Source: Boudabousia tangfeifanii
GTDB taxonomy: Bacteria; Actinomycetota; Actinomycetes; Actinomycetales; Actinomycetaceae
Length of the DNA: 64,000 nt
NCBI RefSeq assembly: GCF_001856685.1
Contig: NZ_CP017812.1
Location: 372,001 to 436,000, forward strand
Direction: 5' to 3'
This document shows positions 35,789-44,100 of the stretch, piece after piece. Both the position numbers and the translations under genes were made by a program. Below the pieces are notes generated by a model. It ran no database searches. It worked only from the letters and a program-made list of their open reading frames with translations, and was not told the DNA's origin. Each line of letters starts with the position of its first letter. Position 1 is the first letter of the stretch.

Positions 35789-36753
35789 AGGTAAGGCTCC
35801 TTAGGTTCAGGGATTTCTTTCACCTTAGTTACTTTCAAAACGGGCATGCCTTCTTTGGAAGCGCCGAGGTCGACCGTACCGGTCACTTCAACCCAAGTAT
35901 TGGTCTTTGGCATTTGCCCATCGGGGATGATGGCGCTGTAGATCACGCCGTCAGCAGCGCAGCAGTAAATCTTGTAGCGCGAGAGCATCCAGCCTTTCTG
36001 GCCAGGGAAAGTATCTTGGTCGATGGGGCTGACAAAGCCAACAACCTGCACAGTTTTGTCAGTCAGTTGTTTGGGATCCCCATCGCTTACGCGGTCGGTG
36101 AGTTCATCGAGTGGCAGAGCGTTAACTGCCCCATCTTTCAGTTCGGGGAAGGGCAAGAACTGGGGGACGTCATTTTGGGCGGCAGCAAAGTCTGGCTTGT
36201 CGTCATCTGGGATTGGACCAGGCACCTGCTGGCCGGGGATCAGGGCGGTGCGCGCCCTCGGCTTGTCAGCGGCGGCACGCGATTGCGCGGTGGCAACTTT
36301 ACTGGTCATAAAGGCGCCTAGTGGAGCCGGCAAGGAAAGGGCCACAATCATTACTGGCACAAGCATTAGCGCAGCAGCCTTGGAATAAGGGTGGAAGTGC
36401 TCGCCCGTATCGTGGGTTCCAGCGCTGGCAGTTTTTTGCTGGCCGAGGCGAGGGCGCAAAGCCAACCACAAGGTCCAAATCGCGAAGGCTAGCAGGATCA
36501 GCCCGCACAATAAGATCCAATTCTTAAAAGCGGGAAGGAGATACTTATTAATCTTTCCGGTTAACGCTAAGTAAGTTAAGGTCACCCCAACCGCAGCCAC
36601 AATCGCTCCGGCGGTAGCTTCGGACCAACGGACATCGCCCTCGAAATGAGGATGATCGTGGTGGTTATCGGGTGACTGGTGCTGATCGTGATGATCTGAT
36701 TTAACCGGGGCTACGGGGTATTTCGCCTGCGGTTTTAACTCGGGTTTGAGCAA
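35785..36753 (-). CDS. TIGR03943 family (YcgQ-like) permease partner
   Basis: About 322 residues from a TTG at 36753 preceded by AAGGAGG; an ATG at 36792 in the same frame lacks a ribosome site and remains possible. A His/Asp-rich cytoplasmic start (KSDHHDQHQSPDNHHDHPH) is followed by helices, a short loop, another helix, then an extracytoplasmic domain (about residues 180-322) with VQVVGFVSPIDQDTFPG and ISRYKIYCCAADGV-like Cys-Cys motif, characteristic of the TIGR03943/DUF1980 family. It always accompanies UPF0718 permeases, here with a 4-bp overlap. Both partners being His-rich argues for a divalent metal, probably zinc, but this is inferred. Confidence 0.8.
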   Translation of the reverse strand: MLKPELKPQAKYPVAPVKSDHHDQHQSPDNHHDHPHFEGDVRWSEATAGAIVAAVGVTLTYLALTGKINKYLLPAFKNWILLCGLILLAFAIWTLWLALRPRLGQQKTASAGTHDTGEHFHPYSKAAALMLVPVMIVALSLPAPLGAFMTSKVATAQSRAAADKPRARTALIPGQQVPGPIPDDDKPDFAAAQNDVPQFLPFPELKDGAVNALPLDELTDRVSDGDPKQLTDKTVQVVGFVSPIDQDTFPGQKGWMLSRYKIYCCAADGVIYSAIIPDGQMPKTNTWVEVTGTVDLGASKEGMPVLKVTKVKEIPEPKEPYL

Positions 36754-36936
36754 AACTCCTCCTTCAAGCAAAACGCATTGAGTTGAAGCCATCTTAGGCG
36801 CAATTGGTTAACAAACACTATTGTCAAGGTTACAAAAAAGCAACGAGGAACTTTACATTTTTCCTTAAAAATTGAACAAAATCAACAAGTGTGGGGTAGG
36901 TCGCAATAGTGGTCTATTGGGGGTGTAAAAGTTTCA

Positions 36937-36952
36937 ACTTAGTTACCTAAGT
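36937..36952. promoter_or_regulatory. Dyad upstream of alkaline phosphatase gene
   Basis: ACTTAG-TTAC-CTAAGT is a perfect 6-bp inverted repeat 100 bp before the phosphatase start, with GTTA-type words downstream (GTTAACTTTT, GGTTAGCC). A phosphate-response regulator site is plausible, but I cannot match a known box. Confidence 0.35.
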
Positions 36953-37051
36953 GCTTCTTGGAGTTTTACTGCTGTTAACTTTTGCGGTCTAGGTTAGCCC
37001 TGTAAGTGGCAGTCTGTGTACTGCCTTGGTTATCCGCTTGGAGGAAATCAG

Positions 37052-40000
37052 ATGAGTAATCTGCCAAGTAAGCAACGGCGTCTAGCAGGAGTTGTGGCTG
37101 CCACCGCTACCACCGCTCTAATCTTGGCGCCAAGCCTTGCCTCTGCTTTCGACCCCACGATGCATAAATACAATGGGCCGAAGGCATGTCAAGCACTTGA
37201 CAAGGACGGAAATGTCCACGCTTTGAAACCGGGTGAATGTGCCCAGTTCGGTAAAGCGGGTCAAGGCCGAACCAATGCACGGGCCAAGAACGTCATTTTG
37301 ATTATTGGTGACGGCATGGGCCAGCAAGAAATCACCGCCGCCCGTAACTACCTCAAGGGTGCCGGTAGCCGCTTTGAAGGCATTGACGAACTTCCAAACA
37401 CCGGTATGTACACCCACCACTCGGTGGACCTAACCGGTAAGGTCAACTACGTGACCGACTCCGCCGCCTCGGCCACCGCTTGGTCGACCGGTACCAAGAC
37501 CTACAATGGCGCGATTTCGGTTGACCTCGAATTCAACCCAGTCGAAAACTTGATTGAAAAGGCCAAGTTGGCTGGCATGCGCACCGGTAACGTCACCACC
37601 TCGGAAATCCAGGACGCCACTCCGGCAGCCCAGATTGCCCACAACGTCTACCGCAAGTGCTACGGCCCAGACCCAGTCAAGAACCCATCGGTTTGTAACA
37701 AGTACAACCAGTACCGCGAACAGGGCGGCCTCGGTTCAATCTCCGAACAGTTGATTGACACCCGCCCAGACGTCACCCTCGGTGGCGGTATGAAGCCCTT
37801 CAAGCAGATGGTTCAGGCTGATGGCGAAGGCAAGAACCCATACCTACCAAACACCACCAAGTGGGTCAAGGGTAAGTCCGTCCTCGACAACGCTAAGGAC
37901 AATGGCTTCCAGGTTGTCACCACCGCTGAGGAACTAAAGAAGATTAAGAAGGCTGACCAGAAGCAGCCAGTTTTGGGCTTGTTCTCCGAAAAGAACATGA
38001 AGACCCGCTTCGCTTCCTCCAAGGCTACTCTCGACGCTCACCTCAAAGAGGCCAAGCGTTGTGAAAAGCAGGATCTAGGCACCGAACCAGAACTGCCATT
38101 GATGGCCTCGAAGGCGATCGAACTGTTGGATGACAAGACCAGCGACAAGGGCTTCTTCCTCCAGATTGAATCCGCCTCGATTGATAAGCGTAACCACGCT
38201 TCTGACGCCTGTGGCATGATCGGTGAAACCGAGCGTCTCGACGACGTCACCAAGTTGGCCCTCGACTTCGCTAAGAAGGACGGCAACACCATGGTGATCG
38301 TTACCGCCGACCACTCGCACACCGCCCAGATCGTTTACGATTCGAACCCATTGGTTTCCCCAGCCACCCGCTTGCTCACCGCTGACGGTGCTGCCATGAC
38401 CGTGGCTTACGGTACTATCCCCGCCAGCCTCATCACCGGCGGAACCGGTTCGACCACCCACACCGGCGCCCAGTTGCGCGTAGCCGGTTACGGCCCAGGC
38501 TCCGAGAACGTCCTCGGCCAGACCGACCAGACCGACTTGCACTACACCATTGCTAACGCTCTAGGCCTCAACCCTGATGCCGGCAAGGGCAATGTGGACG
38601 GTAACCTAGCTGCTCCAGTGGCCGCTCAGAACGCTGCCGCCACCTGCTACTTGGTGAACAAGGACGGCAAGGTTTCCGCCCCAGCCCCTGGCCAGTGTGC
38701 TCAGTACGGCAAGGATGGCCAGAAGCGTGTAGCCGACAAGGCTAAGAACGTCATCCTCTTCATTGGTGACGGCATGGGCGACAGTGAAATCACCATCGCT
38801 CGTAACTACCTCTACGGCGCCTCCGGTCGCCTCCCAGGTTTGGACGCATTGCCTTACACCGGTAACTACACCCACTACTCGCTCAACAAGAAGACTGGTT
38901 TGCCAGACTACGTCACCGACTCGGCCGCTTCGGGCACCGCTTGGGCCACCGGTACCAAGACCTACAACGGTGGTATCAGCGTTGACAACAATGGCAAGCC
39001 AGTGGCTAACTTGATCGAATTGGCTAAGGCCAAGGGTTTGAAGACCGGTAACGTTACCACCGCTGAAATCCAGGACGCCACCCCGGCTGTCCAGGGTGCA
39101 CACGCCCTCAACCGTAAGTGCTACGGCCCTGAAGAAGCCAAGAACTCGGTTTCCTGCCAGGGTGAAAAGTTCGCTTCGCAGTGGCGTCAGAACGGCGGCT
39201 TCGGTTCGATTTCGGAACAGTTGGTTGACACCCGCGCCGACGTCACCCTCGGTGGTGGCGCTAAGGCCTTCAACCAGCTCGTACAGGTTTCGGGTAAGTG
39301 GGCAGACCACACCTGGACCGCTGGCACCTCCGTCCTCGACAACGCTAAGGCTAACGGCTTCCAGGTCGTAACCAACGCAGCAGAACTCGCCAAGGTGAAG
39401 GTTGCCGACCAGGCCACCCCAGTCCTCGGTTTGTTCTCCGACGGCAACTTGCCACGTAAGTACCAGAAGTTCTACGCCACGGTCGACGGTGCTTCGAAGG
39501 AAGCCAAGACCTGTGAGCAGAACCCAGAGCGCGGCCAGGGCGTGCCAGACGCAGCCCAGATGACCCGCAAGGCACTAGAACTCTTGCGTAACGACAAGGG
39601 CTTCTTCCTCCAGGTTGAAGCTGCGTCGATTGACAAGGCTGACCACCAGGCTGACATCTGTGGCCAGATCGGCGAAACTGACGACCTCGACGCAGCCATC
39701 CAGGTGGCACGCGACTGGGTCAAGGAAACTGGCGAACCAACCTTGATTATCGCCACCGCCGACCACGCACACACCTCGCAGATCATTCCAACCCAGAATG
39801 AAAAGGCACCAATCAGCTCCGGTATCGTCGCCAAGTTGGCTACCGCCGACGGCTCCGAAATGATGATCAACTACGCTACCGCCAAGTCCAACGACCCGAA
39901 GATCGCATGGGGACAGCAGAACCACACTGGTACTCAGCTCCGCATCGCTGCTGAAGGTCCTGGCGCCCAGAACGTAGTTGGTCAGCTTGACCAGACCGAC

Positions 40001-40795
40001 ACCCACTTCTTGGTGGCTAACGCTCTAGGCTTGTACGACAAGAACCCCTTCGAATTGAAGAACCAGTTCGTCCCAGCCACCACCCCAGAGCCAACCCCAG
40101 AAGCAAGCGTCGAACCATCGGTTGAACCAACCGCGGAAACCCCAGAAGATCAGCCAATCGGCCAGTGTGTCCCACGCAAGGTCGCTCGCGCTGCCCTTGA
40201 GGATCCAAAGTTGTTCAAGGACGTTCCTACCAACCGCTGGTTCGCCCCAGAAATCTACTGGGCACGCGGTGAAGGCGTCACCACCGGTTGGGCCGATAAC
40301 ACCTTCCGTCCGCTCATCGGCACCACCCGCGCCGACATGGCTGCCTTCCTCTACCGTTTGGCTGGCAAGCCAGAAATCAAGGTGAAGAACGACCAGTTCA
40401 AGGACGTCAACGACCGTACCTTGTTCGCTCGCGAAATCTCCTGGATGAAGGAAAGCGGCCTATCCACCGGTTGGGCCGACGGTACCTACCGTCCATTCGA
40501 CCTCGTCAAGCGCGACGCCATGGCTGCGTTCCTCGAACGCTTCGTCAAGGCCTTCCCAGAAAAGGTTTCCCCGGCAGTTGCCCCAGAAACCCTCTCGCTT
40601 GACAAGATCAACGACCCATTCGTTGACGTTCCTGAGGGCATGCTCCACGAGGACGCCATGAAGTGGATCTACGCGGCAGGTGTGGCCACCGGTTGGCCAG
40701 ATGGCACCTACCGTCCACTAGAGCCGGTGAGCCGCGAAGCAATGATCGCGTTCATCTACCGCCTCATGTACAACACCAAAGCTGAAGGCTGCTAA
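37052..40795 (+). CDS. Surface protein with two tandem alkaline phosphatase domains and three SLH repeats
   Basis: 1247 residues from the ATG at 37052 (GGAGG 7 bases upstream). Signal peptide ends near LASA (about residue 30). Each phosphatase copy begins with a Cys-containing pre-segment, then AKNVILIIGDGMG (about 78) or AKNVILFIGDGMG (about 563), and has the nucleophile serine in VTDSAASATAW (S137) or VTDSAASGTAW (S624), plus ADHSHTAQI or ADHAHTSQI metal ligands. Both copies look catalytically complete. An acidic Pro linker (about 1008-1035) precedes three SLH repeats (1053-1247; FKDVPTNRWFAPEI, TTGWADNTFRPL). It should scavenge phosphate from esters at the cell surface for Pit. The duplication within one chain is unusual. 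Confidence 0.92.
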   Translation: MSNLPSKQRRLAGVVAATATTALILAPSLASAFDPTMHKYNGPKACQALDKDGNVHALKPGECAQFGKAGQGRTNARAKNVILIIGDGMGQQEITAARNYLKGAGSRFEGIDELPNTGMYTHHSVDLTGKVNYVTDSAASATAWSTGTKTYNGAISVDLEFNPVENLIEKAKLAGMRTGNVTTSEIQDATPAAQIAHNVYRKCYGPDPVKNPSVCNKYNQYREQGGLGSISEQLIDTRPDVTLGGGMKPFKQMVQADGEGKNPYLPNTTKWVKGKSVLDNAKDNGFQVVTTAEELKKIKKADQKQPVLGLFSEKNMKTRFASSKATLDAHLKEAKRCEKQDLGTEPELPLMASKAIELLDDKTSDKGFFLQIESASIDKRNHASDACGMIGETERLDDVTKLALDFAKKDGNTMVIVTADHSHTAQIVYDSNPLVSPATRLLTADGAAMTVAYGTIPASLITGGTGSTTHTGAQLRVAGYGPGSENVLGQTDQTDLHYTIANALGLNPDAGKGNVDGNLAAPVAAQNAAATCYLVNKDGKVSAPAPGQCAQYGKDGQKRVADKAKNVILFIGDGMGDSEITIARNYLYGASGRLPGLDALPYTGNYTHYSLNKKTGLPDYVTDSAASGTAWATGTKTYNGGISVDNNGKPVANLIELAKAKGLKTGNVTTAEIQDATPAVQGAHALNRKCYGPEEAKNSVSCQGEKFASQWRQNGGFGSISEQLVDTRADVTLGGGAKAFNQLVQVSGKWADHTWTAGTSVLDNAKANGFQVVTNAAELAKVKVADQATPVLGLFSDGNLPRKYQKFYATVDGASKEAKTCEQNPERGQGVPDAAQMTRKALELLRNDKGFFLQVEAASIDKADHQADICGQIGETDDLDAAIQVARDWVKETGEPTLIIATADHAHTSQIIPTQNEKAPISSGIVAKLATADGSEMMINYATAKSNDPKIAWGQQNHTGTQLRIAAEGPGAQNVVGQLDQTDTHFLVANALGLYDKNPFELKNQFVPATTPEPTPEASVEPSVEPTAETPEDQPIGQCVPRKVARAALEDPKLFKDVPTNRWFAPEIYWARGEGVTTGWADNTFRPLIGTTRADMAAFLYRLAGKPEIKVKNDQFKDVNDRTLFAREISWMKESGLSTGWADGTYRPFDLVKRDAMAAFLERFVKAFPEKVSPAVAPETLSLDKINDPFVDVPEGMLHEDAMKWIYAAGVATGWPDGTYRPLEPVSREAMIAFIYRLMYNTKAEGC

Positions 40796-40816
40796 TAGCC
40801 TCTGCTGATAAACCAG

Positions 40817-40866
40817 CTTTCGCCCACCCGACCGGGAAACCGGGAAGGTGGGCGAAAGTCTTTTTT
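40817..40866 (+). terminator. Alkaline phosphatase gene terminator
   Basis: CTTTCGCCCACC (40817-40828) pairs with 40847-40858 with an inner CCGGGAA/CCGGG element, followed by TCTTTTTT. Confidence 0.88.
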
Positions 40867-40881
40867 AGGCACGGGTCGAGG

Positions 40882-41034
40882 CCGAGGGCGCCCTCGGTGG
40901 GCGAGCACTAGGACGCTCAGGGGGAGCGGTTCGGACCCTCGGTGGACGAGTCCCAGTACGCTCAGGGGGAGCGGTTTGAACTCTCGGTGGGCGAGCACTA
41001 GGATGCTGAGGGGGAGCGGTTTGAACTCTCGGGC
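40882..41034. repeat. 45-bp minisatellite (three units) next to a palindromic octamer pair
   Basis: CCGAGGGCGCCCTCGG (40882-40897) is a perfect 16-bp palindrome made of two overlapping octamer motifs. It runs into a 45-bp tandem array starting CTCGGTGG at 40893, 40938 and 40983, with a partial unit at 41028. Each unit contains GCTCAGGGGGAGCGGTT or a close variant. The period is a multiple of three, but no frame has a ribosome site. It lies in a convergent gap and may vary in copy number between strains. Confidence 0.8.
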
Positions 41035-41135
41035 AGGGAAGAGGTCGAGGCCTCGCCTACGCGTGCGGACAGCCGGGGTGGAATAGGGAAGAGCCCTAGC
41101 AACCAGATGCTATCGGCGCGCTTTCGGGCATAGGG

Positions 41136-41166
41136 GTGCCCCCGCCAAACCTGCTGGCGGGGGCAC
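41136..41166 (-). terminator. Hairpin after the GH20 gene
   Basis: GTGCCCCCGCC (41136-41146) pairs perfectly with 41156-41166, loop of 9. It lies 24 bp beyond the minus-strand GH20 stop; no T-run follows, so termination efficiency is uncertain. Confidence 0.6.
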
Positions 41167-41189
41167 AAACCTGATTTCAGCGCTGGCGC

Positions 41190-44100
41190 TTACTTCTTGA
41201 TGGGGTCAACCGTGTTGTGGGTTAGACGGTAGAAGAAAGCGGCCATAGCGTCACGCTGGACTGGCTGGTGGGGACGGAAAGTACCGTCTGGCCAACCGGT
41301 GGTGACACGAGCCTTTGCCAACCAGTTGATGTCCTTAGCGAACAAGGACTTCGCTGGCACATCCTTGAAACGAGGCTGAGCCTTCACCCGATCAAGCGAG
41401 GCGGCACGCAAGTCAGGATGGCACTTGCCACCATTCTCGCAGTAGCGGTGGAGGAAAGCAGCGATCGCTTCGCGGGAAACGGACTCTTCCGGATGGAAGG
41501 TGCCGTCGGCCCAACCGGTGGTGATGCCCTTAGCCTTCGCCCAAGCAATCTCCTTAGAGAAGTAGTAGCTGGCCGGAACATCCTTGAAGACATTCGACTT
41601 CGGGACCTTCACCTCAGGCTGACCCTCCAGACGGTAAATGAAGGTGATCATGGCGGCGCGAGTCATCGGAGCCAACGGGCGGAAAGTGCCATCCGGCCAA
41701 CCGGTGGTGATGCCCTTATGGCGCAACCACTTAACCTCGCCAGCGAACTGGGTGCCATGCGGCATGTCCTTGAACTCGGTATTGACCTGATCGGACAAGG
41801 TCTTCAAGGTCACCTGGTAGTCCACCACGGGAGCTTCCGGGGTGGCAGGCGATGGTACCTCAGGAGTGGCTGGCGATGGTTCCTCAGGGGTGCCAGTCGA
41901 GGGCGGTTCGGGGGTGGCAACCGGTGGCTTCTGCCCGAGCTTTTCCTTCAATTCCTTGACTTCCTTCTGGGAGGCGCGCAAGTCCGCATTAGCCTTGGTC
42001 AGTTTCTTCTCGGCCAAGTTGGCGCGAGCCTCGGCGCTAGAAGCCTTGGCCTGAGCCTGCTGTGCCTGGGCGCGAGCCTTGTTGGCGTCAGCCTTGGCAG
42101 CTTGTTCAGCGCTGCGGGCTTGGGTGGCTTCGTCGCGCGCAGCCTGTTCGGCTTCACGAGCCTTCTGGGCGTCGGCCTTGGCAGCCTGTTCGGCCTGGCG
42201 AGCCTGTTCGGCCTCGGCCTTAGCAGCCTTCTCAGCGGCGCGGGCTTCAGCTTCGCTCTTACCAGCGGCCTTGGCCTGCTCGTAAGCTTCAGCAGCCTTC
42301 TTTTCGGCCGCCTCGGCGCGGGCAGTGGCCTCCTGGAGCTTACCGTTTGCGGCCTGTGCTTCGGCCTTAGCAGCCTCAGCCTTAGCCTCGGCAGCGTCCG
42401 CCTGGTTCTTAGCCTCCGCAGCCTTGCGGTTAGCGTCAGTTACCTGCTCCTTAGCCTTGACCAGATCAGCCTTAGCGGAAGCCAGCTCCTCGGTCTTCTT
42501 AGCAGCGTCGGCCTTAGCCTTCGTGGCCTCGTCCTCGGCCACCTGCTGACCCTGCTGGGCCTTTTCAAGCTGGGAGGCGAGCTCCTGGTTCTTTTCCTTC
42601 GCGTCAGCTAGGTCCTTCTCGCCCTTCACAGCCTTTTCTTCCGCCTGCAAAGCACTGTTACGCAAAGCCATCATCTCGAGGCGAGTGTTGGCCACCTTGG
42701 CGCGCGTCTGGGCAGCCTCGGTCTGCTTCGCGGCGGCATTAGCCTTCGTCTGGGCGATCGCCAACTTGGTGTCAGCCTCAGCCGACTTGGCCTTCGCCTC
42801 GGCCAGTTTGGCTTCGGTCTCGGCCACCTTCTCGGTCGCAATCTGAACCTTTAGTGCCTTCTCGCGCGGGTGCACGTCGGTCAGAGCCTTCGCGTCAGTC
42901 AAAGCCTGCTTGGCATCAGCCAGGGCCTGCTCGGCCGGAGCAATCGCCTTTTCGGCTTCGCGGGCAACCCCGGCAGCCTTTTCAGCTTCAGCCCCAGCCT
43001 GCTTGGCGGCCTCGGCCTGCTTCTCGACCTCGTTCAAAGCGGCCTTGGCAGCCTGGGCTAGTTCCTTCACCTTCTGGGCTGATTCCTTCGCGTTGGTTAC
43101 GGCCTTGGCTTCGGCAGCGGCCTTCTCACCGGCAGTCATCAGCTCGTCCTTGGAGGCCTGCAAATCCTGGTCGGCAGCACCGTCGGCCTCGTCGGCGGGA
43201 GCCTTGCCCGCCTTGGCGTCCTCGGCAGCCTTTTCGGCAGCCTGCTTGGCGTCCTCGGCCTTAGCCTTGGCGGCCTTGGCAGCCTCCAATTCCTTAGCCA
43301 ACTCGGTATCGTCGAAGGGCTGCTCAGCAACCGTGAAAGTCTTCGCGTCGGTGAAGTTTTCCAGCTTGGCCGAGGATGAAACGGTCTTAATGGCCAGTTC
43401 GCCACCGGCAGGGGAAGCGTTCAACTTCGCCTTGCCACTCAAGGTAAGGGTGGCGCCCGCAGGAACCACACCGGTCCAAGTCAAAGCATTGCCCTCCACC
43501 TTCACAGCCGGAACCTCAGGGGTCGGAACCACCTTAGCGGGCGGGTACACCTCGAACTCGTACAAGGACATGCCGTAGAAGTTGCCATTGGCCGCAGCGG
43601 TACGCTTCAAGCCCTGCATCTTCACATAACGCCACTTGCCTTCAGCGTTCAACTTCACCGTATCCACCTTCGGGCAGTTCGTGGCAGTAAGTTCTTCGGT
43701 GGCGTCGGTCCAATGCTCCGCGTCGCGCGAAACCTGAATCTTGTAGCGGGCCGCACAAGCATTCTCCCAGTAAATCTTTACCTTATCGAGAGTCTTATCC
43801 TCGCCCAAATCCACATAAATCCAAGCATTATCGGACTCGTTCGAAGACCAACGATCCTCGCGCAAATCTGCGGGCTCTGTAATGCCATCGGTAGCCTTTT
43901 CCTTCGGGAAACGATTACGAACCTCATGCCCCGAAACCGTGACCGGACGTTCCAAAGCCAAGTTCGGTGGCTGTGGTGGTTCAGGCATAGTCAATTCGGC
44001 CTTCGCGTCCGCCCACGACATTGGCAGCCCCTCGGCCACCACCTTCGCGGTCGGGTTCAACTGCTTACGGCCAGTGTTCTCCAAAACGTAACGGTACGAG

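Noticed and set aside
40792..40998. 68-codon minus-strand frame across the 45-bp minisatellite
   Set aside because: The period is divisible by three, so the frame stays open by chance; there is no ribosome site and it overlaps a terminator.
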